From assembly GCA_031269355.1 (NCBI GenBank), contig JAISZG010000013.1, positions 143,156 to 207,155 on the forward strand: a DNA stretch of 64,000 nucleotides, written 5' to 3'. Source of the DNA: Oscillospiraceae bacterium. GTDB taxonomy: Bacteria > Bacillota > Clostridia > Christensenellales > Aristaeellaceae. Below, piece after piece: positions 27,918 through 36,590 of this stretch. The position numbers and the translations under genes were made by a program. Numbering within the stretch: position 1 is the stretch's first letter; every line of letters begins with the position of its first letter. Under the pieces are notes generated by a model. The model searched no databases, was not told where the DNA came from, and saw only the letters and a list, made by a program, of their open reading frames with translations.

Positions 27918-29282
27918 CTAAATTATATGAATGGTTTTCCACTTGCCCGACGCGAAGCGTGCGACGAAGAAAATCGAGCGCACTATCCAATCGATGTACA
28001 TCGCGTACCATACGCCGTCCAGCCCCATATTAAGCGCGTCCGCAAGCAAATAGCTGAACGCGACGCGAAACACCATCATCGACACGATTGACGCGATCAT
28101 CGTCACCTTCGCGTCTCCCGCGCCGCGCAGCGCGTTTGGAAGCGTGAACGAAAACGGCCAGGTAAACCACGAAATAACAAAAGAGAACGTAAGTATCCGC
28201 GTCGCCATTCCGCGAGATTCGACCGACAGCTGCCCGAACCATCCGATAGCGGGGCTTATGAATATCAGCAGCGCGGCGCATACCACAGCCATTGAAGCGA
28301 TCGCGAATAGCATTAGTTTATACGTGCCGCGCTTCGCTTCATCGTATGCCCGCGCGCCGACGCACTGACCCACCACCGTCACCAGCGCAAGGCTTACCGC
28401 GCTACCCGGCATGCACGCGATACTCGCGAACGTATTGCATATGGCGTTAGCCGCCACCGCCGACGTCCCAAGCGACGCGACAAGCCGCAGCACAACGAGC
28501 TTTCCCACCTGGAACACGCTGTTCTCCAAACCGTTGGGAATGCCCACCCGCAGTATTCGCTTTACGTTTGGCATGTTCACTTTAACGCGCCAAATGTTAT
28601 CGATAAACAGCTCCTGGTGCGGGCGTATAATAAGCGCGATAAACACCGCCGCGCCGCAAATTCTAGACAAGAACGTCGCGGCAGCAGCGCCAGACACTCC
28701 CCATCCCCAATGATATATGGAAACATAATTACCGGCGACATTTATTATATTCATTAATATAGATGTATACAGCGAAACCTTGCTGTTGCCCATTGAGCGG
28801 AACAGCGCCGCGCCCGCCGCGTACAGCGCGAAGAACGGAATCGAACCGTTCGTGATGCGAAAATACCGCAGCGCTCCTGCCATCACGCTTTCTTCCAGAT
28901 CGCCGTATATCAAGCGAAGCAGCTCTCTGCTGAACGACAGCGCGCCGGCCATCACTATCAGCGCTATCAAAAGCGTAACCTGCACCAACTGGCGCGCGGC
29001 GTCGCATCCGCCCGCTCGGTCGCGCCTTCCAATATACTGCGCCGCAAGCACCGCCCCGCCCGTCGCGAGCGCGTTAAACAGCTGCATCAGCAATTGATTA
29101 AATTGATCAACCAGCGATACGGCGGATATCGCAGCCTCGCTTAACCCAGCCACCATCACGGTATCCGCCATTCCGATTGTAATGTTTAAAACCTGCTCTA
29201 TAAGCAGCGGTATTAGAAGCGAGGCGAGCTGGCGGTTTGTAAAAATGCGTTCGTCGGTCGCGATAGCGGGCGATTCTTCCAT
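27918..29282 (-). CDS. MATE family efflux transporter
   Basis: Cation-coupled multidrug or metabolite exporter with 12 membrane helices in two homologous halves. The start MEESPAIATDERIFTNRQLA is chosen from family alignment; it lies 17 bases after the ABC permease stop. Typical sequences are LLIPLLIEQVLNITIGMADT, ISAVSLVDQFNQLLMQLFNA, and the second-half repeat LRVGIPNGLENSVFQVGKLV. The 454-residue length is normal. It appears to be the last gene of an operon with the upstream ABC genes. Confidence 0.93.
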   Translation of the reverse strand: MEESPAIATDERIFTNRQLASLLIPLLIEQVLNITIGMADTVMVAGLSEAAISAVSLVDQFNQLLMQLFNALATGGAVLAAQYIGRRDRAGGCDAARQLVQVTLLIALIVMAGALSFSRELLRLIYGDLEESVMAGALRYFRITNGSIPFFALYAAGAALFRSMGNSKVSLYTSILMNIINVAGNYVSIYHWGWGVSGAAAATFLSRICGAAVFIALIIRPHQELFIDNIWRVKVNMPNVKRILRVGIPNGLENSVFQVGKLVVLRLVASLGTSAVAANAICNTFASIACMPGSAVSLALVTVVGQCVGARAYDEAKRGTYKLMLFAIASMAVVCAALLIFISPAIGWFGQLSVESRGMATRILTFSFVISWFTWPFSFTLPNALRGAGDAKVTMIASIVSMMVFRVAFSYLLADALNMGLDGVWYAMYIDWIVRSIFFVARFASGKWKTIHII

Positions 29283-29299
29283 CCTTAGTTTACCAAGCC

Positions 29300-30085
29300 T
29301 TACGCAATGTGACGCGTCTTGCGCATCACAAAGAAGCTCAGCGGAACCATCGCGGCCGCGGCCGTCCAGTAAATAACGTTGAAATATCTGCGGAACCACG
29401 CGACTATATTACGCACTATGTTCAACCATTTAGGCAGTACGATCATTGTTATTAAACTGTCTCCATTTTCGATCAGCGCGTTCACGTCTATCATAAACGA
29501 TTGAATCGTCGGCAGAGCGAACAGCACAAACGCTAGAATCGGAAGCCCAATGCTAAGCCCGATCGTCCAGCCCTTCCATCTGGTGCGCAGGCAGGCATAT
29601 CCATACGCGAATAAACCCGCCGAGACGTACAGTTTCAAAGCCCTCCAGAATGTATCTAGCGCATTATTCGGGCGGAACGGGTTCCAAAGCATCTCGTCGC
29701 TTTCGCGCTTATAATACATGGGCGCGGCGTCGGATAAAATTTCATTGGCGAAATAACCGAGCAGCTGCACAATCGTCAGCGCGGCCGCCAGCGAAAGCGA
29801 GAGTATCGCAAGATGGGTAAGTATCGCCGCGAACACGCTCCTGCGCGCGATCGGCCGCGACGTAAGAAATACGGTGTCCTTGCGAGCGGCGCGGAACATC
29901 ATCGACATAATAAAGATAGGAAATATAGCGTTGTCAGACATGCCGCCATAAGAAATCTGGAATTTGAATATACCGGGCAGCGCAAGTGTCAGCGCATGCA
30001 GCGCGGTCAGCAGCAGTATCATCCATAACAGCGGTCTGATTGACGAACGATTCTCGTATCGAAGCGCGCCGACATAGCCTTGCAT
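29300..30085 (-). CDS. ABC transporter membrane subunit
   Basis: The 261-residue protein has about six membrane helices (for example PLLWMILLLTALHALTLALP, ILSLSLAAALTIVQLLGYF and IGLPILAFVLFALPTIQSF). It lies 53 bases downstream of an ABC ATPase gene, which makes it the likely membrane partner of an ABC-2-type exporter like YtrC/YhcI. Sequence alone does not name the substrate. Confidence 0.75.
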   Translation of the reverse strand: MQGYVGALRYENRSSIRPLLWMILLLTALHALTLALPGIFKFQISYGGMSDNAIFPIFIMSMMFRAARKDTVFLTSRPIARRSVFAAILTHLAILSLSLAAALTIVQLLGYFANEILSDAAPMYYKRESDEMLWNPFRPNNALDTFWRALKLYVSAGLFAYGYACLRTRWKGWTIGLSIGLPILAFVLFALPTIQSFMIDVNALIENGDSLITMIVLPKWLNIVRNIVAWFRRYFNVIYWTAAAAMVPLSFFVMRKTRHIA

Positions 30086-30138
30086 TTAATTATTCCTCCA
30101 TAATTATAAACAACCAAACTAAAATATCGCCGGATTGA

Positions 30139-31014
30139 TCACGCGTCCAGTTCCTTATCCGTCATCAGCACGAACAGCCGCTGAAGCGATATGGGAGTGA
30201 TAGTCGCGCCGGGCGGCAATTGGTCAGGCCGCTTGCCTCTAAGATATAGCGTGGTCAATCCATTATAATCCTCGCGCTTCATCAGCTCGGCGTATTCAGG
30301 TTTTTCGGCGCCCGCGCCTGTGAGCATATACGCGTCTTTCGTCAATTCGTCAACGCCGCCCTGCGCGAGCAGCCTTCCATCCTCGATCATCCGCACCGAA
30401 TCAAGCGTGCGCGCTACCTCTTCGATAAGGTGAGTAGATACTACGAAGCAGCGCTCCGGCTGAGATCTTTTCGCTTCGATAAGCAAATCATAGAATCGCT
30501 CTCGCATCACCGCATCCAGCCCCAGCGACGGCTCGTCGAACAGCGTAAGTTCTGCGCATGAAGATAAGCCTATCAGAAGCGCAAGCGACGTTTGCATGCC
30601 GCGCGACAGCGCCTTAAGTTTCTTTTTTGTATCAAGCTCGAATCGATCGATCAGGCGCTTCGCCTGCGCGGCATCCCATCTGGAATAAATCGACGCGCTA
30701 ACCTCCAGCAAGTCGGAAACCGTTCGCAGTGAACCGTACTCGGGATGGTCCAGCGCCATGCACACGCGCGAAAGCACCGCGGCATTATCAAACGGACGCT
30801 CCCCAAATAAGCGCGCTTCGCCCGACGTGGGCAGATCCTGCCCCATCAATATGCGCAGCAGCGTACTTTTTCCAGCGCCGTTTCTGCCAAGCAATCCGAC
30901 CACTCCGGGTTCGTTCACCGTAAGATCAAGATTGTTCAGCGCGACCTTTGTCCCGTATTTGCGCGTAACGCTCCGCGCTTCCAATATCGGCGAGGTAGTC
31001 CTCATATCGCTCAT
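30139..31014 (-). CDS. ABC transporter ATP-binding protein
   Basis: Cytoplasmic ATPase of an ABC-2-type exporter (291 aa). Walker A is GLLGRNGAGKSTLLRILMG, the signature-like segment is ALSRGMQTSLALLIGLSS, Walker B is LTLFDEPSLGLDAVMRERF, and the H-loop is FVVSTHLIEEVART. The last 70 residues form a separate beta-rich tail. GGAGATG lies 6-7 bases before the ATG. It resembles ATPases of GntR-regulated YhcG/YtrB loci, but no GntR gene is adjacent. Confidence 0.9.
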   Translation of the reverse strand: MSDMRTTSPILEARSVTRKYGTKVALNNLDLTVNEPGVVGLLGRNGAGKSTLLRILMGQDLPTSGEARLFGERPFDNAAVLSRVCMALDHPEYGSLRTVSDLLEVSASIYSRWDAAQAKRLIDRFELDTKKKLKALSRGMQTSLALLIGLSSCAELTLFDEPSLGLDAVMRERFYDLLIEAKRSQPERCFVVSTHLIEEVARTLDSVRMIEDGRLLAQGGVDELTKDAYMLTGAGAEKPEYAELMKREDYNGLTTLYLRGKRPDQLPPGATITPISLQRLFVLMTDKELDA

Positions 31015-31062
31015 TGGTTCATCTCCAAATCAAAACGCGATCGCATTATTTATTATAGCACA

Positions 31063-32361
31063 CTATTCCGAAATCGGCATAGCGGCGTCGGAGCCTATCT
31101 TTTTTATCAGATCCTCGTACGCGCGGCGCATGCTCCGATACACGGTGTTCGTCATCTCGCTCGGCTGCTGCGTGGTGCCCGCAGGCAATATACGATAATA
31201 ATATTTATCGGCAGGCTGCCATCGCATCTGCCACGTAGGCAAATATTTGGCGTCCGTCAGGCGCGCGGAAGCCGAATCGGGATCGAGCGTAAACTGCAGC
31301 GTAAGCAGCATTCCTATTATTTCATCGGAAGAGCCGCGCTCGTTAACAAGAAAATCCCCAAGGGAATAGGCGATAAACACGTCGCGCTGCACTCCGTCCG
31401 CACACAGTACGCTGCGCCGTTCCATCTTATGGACGGTGGTAGGGTGCGTGCCCAGTATCGCGTCCGCGCCGCAATCCGCGATTTCGTCCACCAATCGCGT
31501 GATATCCGTAGGCGGCTTCGTATTAGACCTCTTGCCCCAGTGCGTGTTTATCAGAACCAGATTGGCGCCTTGCTCGCGCGCCAGGCGAACGTCGTCGCGT
31601 ATGCTCTGCGCGTCTATCAGGTTGACCGCCGCCTGCCTATCTTCCTTCGTTCCCACCTTGGCGCCCGCCGTGCTCAGCCCGTATGTATACGAAAGCACCG
31701 CTATTTTTATGCCGTTCAATTCGAATGTCAGCGGCAGCGCCTGTTCGTCCGCGCTGCGATTCGCGCCCGTTACGTCGAAGCCATATTTCTCCGCAATTGT
31801 GCGCGTATGCGCCAGCCCGTCGAGTCCTTCCTCAAGTATGCGCTCCGTCGCGAGATTAATTATATCGACTCCCGCGTTTTTGAGCGCGCCGAGTATAGCC
31901 TCCGGCGCGCGGTATGTATCGTACGATTCGTTCATGGATATGGTTGATTCGAGCGTCACCATCGTAACGTCTGCGCCGTTCATATAGGGCGTGATCGTTT
32001 CGAATATGTCGTCATAATGATAAGCGCCCGCTTCCTGAAGCCCCGATTTTCTCAGCGTGCTGTCAAGCCAAATCTGACCGCCTACGCTTATGGTTACCGA
32101 GCTGGCCGCCGGCGGCGGCGCTGGAGTAGGTTCGGCGGGAACGTCGATATCCGTGGCGGGATGGTATTCGGCGATGGGCGCGGCGCCGGACGGCGCGGCG
32201 GTAGCGGCGAGCGCGTGAATCAGCGCCGCCGTATCTATCGTGATATCCTCAAGATCGCCCGCGATGCGCGGCAGCACCCAAGCGCTCATACCGACGGTAA
32301 TCGCCACTATGATGAGCATCAAATAGGTGCCGAACGATATAGGACGTTTTTGTTTAGCCAT
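31063..32361 (-). CDS. CapA family protein (metallophosphatase fold)
   Basis: Membrane-anchored member of the PGA_cap family (poly-gamma-glutamate capsule protein CapA relatives). The 432 residues have an N-terminal TM helix (about 10-30, TYLMLIIVAITVGMSAWV), a Pro/Ala-rich linker (about 55-85), then the calcineurin-like core: VTMVTLESTISMNESYDTYR, NAGVDIINLATERILEEGLD, IKIAVLSYTYGLS, LVLINTHWGKRSNTKPP, and GADAILGTHPTTVHKMERR. No capB/capC genes are nearby, so a capsule role is not supported; such stand-alone CapA proteins are common in Clostridia. Confidence 0.9.
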   Translation of the reverse strand: MAKQKRPISFGTYLMLIIVAITVGMSAWVLPRIAGDLEDITIDTAALIHALAATAAPSGAAPIAEYHPATDIDVPAEPTPAPPPAASSVTISVGGQIWLDSTLRKSGLQEAGAYHYDDIFETITPYMNGADVTMVTLESTISMNESYDTYRAPEAILGALKNAGVDIINLATERILEEGLDGLAHTRTIAEKYGFDVTGANRSADEQALPLTFELNGIKIAVLSYTYGLSTAGAKVGTKEDRQAAVNLIDAQSIRDDVRLAREQGANLVLINTHWGKRSNTKPPTDITRLVDEIADCGADAILGTHPTTVHKMERRSVLCADGVQRDVFIAYSLGDFLVNERGSSDEIIGMLLTLQFTLDPDSASARLTDAKYLPTWQMRWQPADKYYYRILPAGTTQQPSEMTNTVYRSMRRAYEDLIKKIGSDAAMPISE

Positions 32362-32774
32362 ATCGACCTCCTGGCGGAAACGGAGCGTAAACCGCGCTCT
32401 CTATAATTAACGAGCGGGACGGCGCGTTTGTTGAATCGAATCGCAATAAAAGGCGAGGAATCATTTGGGGCGCATCGCGCGTCCGCGCGATGCTTAGCCA
32501 GGCTTTCGGGCGGTCGTCGGCGGTTATTCAATCGCACAACTCTTAATATATAATTTATATCAGATATTCATTATGAAATTAGTCGCAATTCGCGCCGCTT
32601 CATCCGGCAGAAGGAGTCGCGTGCGGGTCGCCCATTACCGCCTTCACGCCGCGTAGGGTATCTAAAATTTCGCTGCTGCGCCTCAAGTCTATCCTTGCGA
32701 AGAATTAAATAATATGATAATCTAATATAAGAATTGTCAGCCCGCTCAAAAAATATATACAGAAGGTGATGAAA
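32362..32774. other. Divergent intergenic region, 413 bp, no gene recognised
   Basis: Lies between the divergent capA-like and mntR-like genes. It holds a hairpin at 32472-32493 (GCATCGCGCG / CGCGCGATGC with a 2-base gap) and an AT-rich tract at 32700-32760 where the mntR-like promoter should lie. A minus-strand open stretch near 32600-32710 has protein-like composition but no start codon. Confidence 0.5.
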
Positions 32775-33182
32775 TTGTACGAAACGCCAATGCGAGCGTC
32801 CGCTGAGGACTATTTGGAAACCATCCTTCTGTTAAGCCGTCGGCGCGGAATGGTGCGCGCTATCGACGTGGCTACGGAAATGAACTTCTCCAAGCCCAGC
32901 GTCAGCGTCGCAATGAAAAAACTGCGCATGCAAAGCCTTATCGAGGTTGATGAAGACGGCAATATAACACTGACTCCCGACGGCAGCGCGGAAGCCGAGC
33001 GCGTGCTGGAACGCCACGCTACGCTCAACGACTGGCTATGCCGCATCGGCGTTCCGGAAGAAATAGCTCAAACCGACGCATGCCGCCTTGAGCATATCCT
33101 CAGCGCGGAAACATACGACGCGATCAAGCGATACGCCGCGCGCACGCAATTGCATCAGCCTCAGGCGGACGGGAGCATATAG
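32775..33182 (+). CDS. MntR/DtxR-family metal-dependent transcriptional regulator
   Basis: Metal-sensing repressor, probably Mn- or Fe-dependent. The start is taken as the TTG at 32775, because AAGGTGAT lies 5-7 bases before it; the upstream ATG (32769) sits on top of the ribosome site. The winged helix includes AEDYLETILLLSRRRGMVRA and MNFSKPSVSVAMKKLRMQS. Candidate metal ligands are D12, E15, the His in ERHATLNDWL and the E/H in RLEHILSAE, matching the MntR pattern. The SH3 domain is absent, as in MntR (135 aa). Target genes are not in the window. Confidence 0.88.
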   Translation: MYETPMRASAEDYLETILLLSRRRGMVRAIDVATEMNFSKPSVSVAMKKLRMQSLIEVDEDGNITLTPDGSAEAERVLERHATLNDWLCRIGVPEEIAQTDACRLEHILSAETYDAIKRYAARTQLHQPQADGSI

Positions 33183-33369
33183 AGGTTTCGGAATCCCGCA
33201 CTTAACCAACGATAAGGCGGCTCCACCTTGTTTGAGGGCGTCGCGGCCAGCGTCTCCGCCTAAAAAAGAAGGAATCTGGCAGTGGCAAATTGAACATAAT
33301 AACTGAGCTTATTGGATGAAACAAACGATGCTCCCCTCATCCCATAAAAATGCGACGGGAGGTTTAGAC

Positions 33370-33906
33370 ATGCAGATCATTTTCAGCGCAAAGAATTACC
33401 CTGTTTCCCAGAGGCTATACTCGCGACTCGAAAGAAAGATAGAGAAGCTCGGACGCTATTTCCCTCCGTCCGTTGAAGCCCGGGTGCGCCTTTCCTCAGA
33501 TAAAGGAAATCGAAGGTTATGCGAAATCACCATTCCGTTCGAGGGCGTGGTATTGCGCGCGGAGGAAGCGACTGAAGATATGTATCAGTCCGTCGACGGC
33601 GCGCTGGTAAAAATCGAGCGCCAGATACACCGCCATCGCACGAAGCTTGAGAAGCGCCTGCGCGTGGACGCGTTTCAGCCCGACGAAGCGGAATATCTCG
33701 ACGAGCTTCCCCAGGAGGAAACGGAACACGAGATCGCTCGCGTAAAGAGATATCCGATCAAACCGATGAGCGTAGAGGACGCGGCGGATCAAATGGAAAT
33801 GCTCGGGCATACGTTCTTTGTATTCGTGGACAGCGACACTCAAAAAACCTGCGTTCTATATCAGCGCAAGGACGGAAGCCGCGGAATACTAGAACCGGAA
33901 GCATAA
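33370..33906 (+). CDS. hpf: Ribosome hibernation promoting factor, long form
   Basis: Dimerises 70S ribosomes into inactive 100S particles in stationary phase or spores. The start MQIIFSAKNYPVS follows GGGAGG by 8 bases and gives 178 residues. The N-terminal beta-alpha domain (1-100) contains LYSRLERKIEKLGRYFPPSV and the basic RQIHRHRTKLEKRL. The C-terminal dimerisation domain (about 118-178) contains VKRYPIKPMSVEDAADQMEM and LGHTFFVFVDSDTQKTCVLY. It is transcribed separately from the mntR-like gene 187 bases upstream. Confidence 0.96.
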   Translation: MQIIFSAKNYPVSQRLYSRLERKIEKLGRYFPPSVEARVRLSSDKGNRRLCEITIPFEGVVLRAEEATEDMYQSVDGALVKIERQIHRHRTKLEKRLRVDAFQPDEAEYLDELPQEETEHEIARVKRYPIKPMSVEDAADQMEMLGHTFFVFVDSDTQKTCVLYQRKDGSRGILEPEA

Positions 33907-33942
33907 ACCGCGCGGTATTAATTGCGTGAGGATCATATTCGA

Positions 33943-35178
33943 ATGACCGTTAAGCATACGCGAGTCGCGTGCTACATTTCCTTTATTGTTCAAGCGATTG
34001 TAAACAACCTCGCGCCGCTTTTGTTCGTAACGTTTCAACGCGCATACGCGATAACGCTCGAGCAAATCGGCGCGATTATAGCGCTCAACTTCATCACGCA
34101 GATGGTCGTGGACGCGCTCGCCGCAAAATTCGCGCGGCGAGTTTCCACGCGAGTGCTGACGGTCGGCTCGCAGGCGTGCTCGTCGCTTGGGCTGATCGGC
34201 CTGTCTGTATTTCCGCGCATATTCCCAACGCCTTACTCCGGGTTATGTGCGGCCATGACTATGAGCGCGGTAGGCGGCGGGCTGATAGAAGTGCTTATCA
34301 GCCCTATAATAGAATCTCTTCCAAGCGAAAATAAGGCTGGTTCGATGAGCTTCCTTCATTCATTTTATTGCTGGGGACAGGCGGGCGTCGCACTTTTTTC
34401 AACGATATTCTTCCGCGCGTTCGGAAGGGACGCGTGGATCGCGCTTCCCTTTTTGTGGGCGATCGTGCCAATGATTTCCGGATCGCTGTTTATAAAGGCG
34501 CCGCTATTCGCGCTGCCTGGAGACGCACACCCTATTTCTATTCGCAAATTGATAACAAATCGATTATTTATTCAGTTATTTATAATGATGATAGCTTCCG
34601 GAGCATCGGAAATCGCGATGTCTCAATGGTCAAGTTTATTCGCCGAAACGGGATTGGGCGTTAGCAAAACGGTCGGCGACCTTCTGGGACCATGCGCGTT
34701 CGCTCTGGCTATGGGCGTAGCACGCGCGTATTTTGGCGTGCGCGGCTCTAATATTAAGCTTCCGACCGCGCTTGCGTTAAGCGCTATGCTTGCGGTGGTA
34801 TGTTATTTAGCGGCGTCGCTTTCCCGCAATCCCCTGGCGGCGCTGCTAGGGTGTGCGGGCTGCGGGATGGCGGTCGGGCTGATGTGGCCGGGAATGCTAA
34901 GCTTATCCGCTTCGAAAATACCGGAGGGCGGCACCGCGCTGTTCGCTATCCTCGCGCTGGGCGGGGATACCGGATGCACGCTTGGACCGCTGCTTGTCGG
35001 ACGCGTCGCCGGAGCTGTTGGACGCGGCGCTCTGCCGAGAATTGCAGGATGGTTTGGCGATATGAGCGCCGATCAAGCTGGGCTGAAGATCGGTCTATTG
35101 GCCGCAGTGCTGTTTCCGATTGCGCTGGCGATTTTCGCATGGCGGATGCGCAATACATATAATCAAACATCAAATTAA
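33943..35178 (+). CDS. Major facilitator superfamily transporter
   Basis: Twelve-helix transporter of 411 residues. GAGGA lies 10 bases before the ATG used here. The N-terminal half has LLFVTFQRAYAITLEQIGAI and a loop-2/3 segment DALAAKFARRVSTRVL; the family helices continue to the C-terminus (LAAVLFPIALAIFAWRMR). It resembles the FucP/YfkF-like MFS proteins of Clostridia annotated only as MFS; the substrate is unknown. Its 3' end overlaps the convergent radical SAM gene by 4 bases. Confidence 0.9.
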   Translation: MTVKHTRVACYISFIVQAIVNNLAPLLFVTFQRAYAITLEQIGAIIALNFITQMVVDALAAKFARRVSTRVLTVGSQACSSLGLIGLSVFPRIFPTPYSGLCAAMTMSAVGGGLIEVLISPIIESLPSENKAGSMSFLHSFYCWGQAGVALFSTIFFRAFGRDAWIALPFLWAIVPMISGSLFIKAPLFALPGDAHPISIRKLITNRLFIQLFIMMIASGASEIAMSQWSSLFAETGLGVSKTVGDLLGPCAFALAMGVARAYFGVRGSNIKLPTALALSAMLAVVCYLAASLSRNPLAALLGCAGCGMAVGLMWPGMLSLSASKIPEGGTALFAILALGGDTGCTLGPLLVGRVAGAVGRGALPRIAGWFGDMSADQAGLKIGLLAAVLFPIALAIFAWRMRNTYNQTSN

Positions 35179-36050
35179 AACATTGATATTTGTTCTAAGT
35201 TTATATTATTGCGATTATCAAATTCATGTAAATATTCGAATACATTATTTATATCGCAGAGGATTCCCAACTTATCGGCTTCCGATCTGAGCAGCGAATA
35301 AAGCGGGTCGTTATTATTGCTGAGACACTCGTACGCGTTGCCAAATCGTTCTATATAGCGCTGCTTCATTCCCGGGAAATGTCGGTCGAGCGCGCGGTAA
35401 AAATAATCGCGGTTGCCGTCGCGCAGTGTGACGCCTATTCCAAAGCATACAATACCGCGCACGCCGGCCCGGGCGCAGTAATCGATAAGCCCCAGCAAGT
35501 TTTCCTTTGTATCATTAATGAACGGAAGGAACGGCGACAGCCAAACAACCGTGGGAATGCCTGCATCTTTCATTGCGCGCAGCGCCACGAATCGCTCGCT
35601 TGTCGTAGATACGTTCGGCTCTAATATGCGGCACAGCGCGTCGTCGTGCGTAGTGAGCGTCATTTGAACAACGCACTTCGCGTTGCGGTTTATCTCCGCA
35701 AGCAAATCGATATCGCGCAGTATCCGCGCAGATTTCGTCTGTATCGCAAGTCCGAATCCCTGGTGCAGTATAACCTCAACGCACGCGCGCGTCATACGCA
35801 GCTCTTCTTCCTCTCGCATATATGGGTCGCTCATAGCGCCAGTGCCTATCATCGCGCGCCTCTTGCGTCGGCGGAGTTCATTCTCCAGCATCTCCGGCGC
35901 GTTTTGCTTAATCTCGATATCCTCAAAGCGATGATCGAACTGATAGCATAGGCTGCGGCTGTCGCAGTATATGCAGCCATGCGTGCATCCTCTATATATA
36001 TTCATCCCGTTTCTCGGAGATAAAATTGATTTATATTTTTTATAATGCAC
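35175..36050 (-). CDS. Radical SAM protein, SplB-like (COG1533)
   Basis: Iron-sulphur SAM enzyme of 291 residues. The 4Fe-4S motif CTHGCIYCDSRS (CxxxCxxC) is near residue 22, preceded by NGMNIYRGC, which is usual in the Rv2578c/SPL-family group. Other family sequences are MIGTGAMSDPYMREEEELRM, LAIQTKSARILRDIDLL, and VQMTLTTHDDALCRILEPN. It lacks the features of authentic spore photoproduct lyase, so the substrate is unknown. No ribosome site is obvious. Confidence 0.88.
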   Translation of the reverse strand: MHYKKYKSILSPRNGMNIYRGCTHGCIYCDSRSLCYQFDHRFEDIEIKQNAPEMLENELRRRKRRAMIGTGAMSDPYMREEEELRMTRACVEVILHQGFGLAIQTKSARILRDIDLLAEINRNAKCVVQMTLTTHDDALCRILEPNVSTTSERFVALRAMKDAGIPTVVWLSPFLPFINDTKENLLGLIDYCARAGVRGIVCFGIGVTLRDGNRDYFYRALDRHFPGMKQRYIERFGNAYECLSNNNDPLYSLLRSEADKLGILCDINNVFEYLHEFDNRNNINLEQISMF

Positions 36051-36248
36051 TTATAATTCTCCCGCAGAAACGATACTTTCAACAAGCTTCGTTTTATTAT
36101 ATCACGCCGCTCGCGCATACACGCGCCGTATTTATAAAAATTATTTTCTTGAGGAAGCTATTGAAGAAGATCGAACATGCAGACCACTTATGGCGGAACT
36201 GTTACGCAAACAAGTTAAATTTTAATAAATGAGAATTTTAAAACTAGA

Positions 36249-36277
36249 TTGACATTCCCGATCGCCCATGATAGAAT
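36249..36277 (+). promoter_or_regulatory. Consensus sigma-A promoter of the leader ORF/ABC operon
   Basis: TTGACA (36249-36254) and TAGAAT (36272-36277) are separated by exactly 17 bases. The transcript would start near 36284, about 44 bases before the leader ORF. Confidence 0.85.
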
Positions 36278-36327
36278 CCAACCTGTGCCATTTGACGGTA
36301 TAAATAATATTGGAAGGAGGCGCCGCA

Positions 36328-36468
36328 ATGAAAACAAATAGGCTTCGCAAGCTTGCAGTTGTAAAATTGTATCATAGCTATGTCCAGGGATATCTTGGCG
36401 GCATTGGCGCGCTCTCCAACCTTTTGCCGCGGCAATCACAATCGAATAATTTGCATTGTTGCGCATAG
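36328..36468 (+). CDS. 46-residue leader peptide upstream of ABC transporter
   Basis: A short ORF with a strong ribosome site (GGAAGGAGG, 7 bases before the ATG) lies directly behind a consensus promoter. It starts MKTNRLRKLAVVKLYHSY and ends NNLHCCA. The first part is basic and the middle Gly/Leu-rich. The stop is 2 bases before a hairpin whose arms could pair alternatively with a following terminator-like hairpin. The layout matches a ribosome-sensed leader peptide such as BmrB, which controls BmrCD in Bacillus. A secreted or modified peptide exported by the downstream transporter is the alternative. Confidence 0.65.
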   Translation: MKTNRLRKLAVVKLYHSYVQGYLGGIGALSNLLPRQSQSNNLHCCA

Positions 36469-36470
36469 CG

Positions 36471-36512
36471 GATTGAACCGCCTTTGCGCACGGTGCATCG
36501 GGCGGCTCAATC
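36471..36512 (+). promoter_or_regulatory. Candidate antiterminator hairpin
   Basis: GATTGAACCGCC (36471-36482) pairs with GGCGGCTCAATC (36501-36512) across an 18-base loop, with one mismatch. It begins two bases after the leader ORF stop, so a ribosome stalled at the ORF end would cover its 5' arm. Confidence 0.6.
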
Positions 36513-36530
36513 GCAAGCTGAAACATAGAG

Positions 36531-36564
36531 ACGGCGGCGGGAGTGTTCCCCGCCGCCGTTTGTA
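36531..36564 (+). terminator. Terminator-like hairpin before the ABC gene (candidate attenuator)
   Basis: A perfect 11-bp stem ACGGCGGCGGG / CCCGCCGCCGT with a 7-base loop is followed by TTGTATAT. The GGCGGC of hairpin 1 (36501-36506) can instead pair with GCCGCC of this stem. The T-tract is imperfect. Confidence 0.6.
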
Positions 36565-36590
36565 TATCCCCAAATATAGGGAGGAATAAA

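Noticed and set aside
32600..32710. Short minus-strand coding-like stretch (ARIDLRRSSEILDTLRGV)
   Set aside because: Protein-like composition but only about 35 codons and no start codon; too little to call a gene or remnant.
36160..36232. TTG-initiated 23-codon frame (MKKIEHADHLWRN) upstream of the leader ORF
   Set aside because: It has a GAGGAAG ribosome-like site, but it lies before the consensus promoter and has no conservation evidence.
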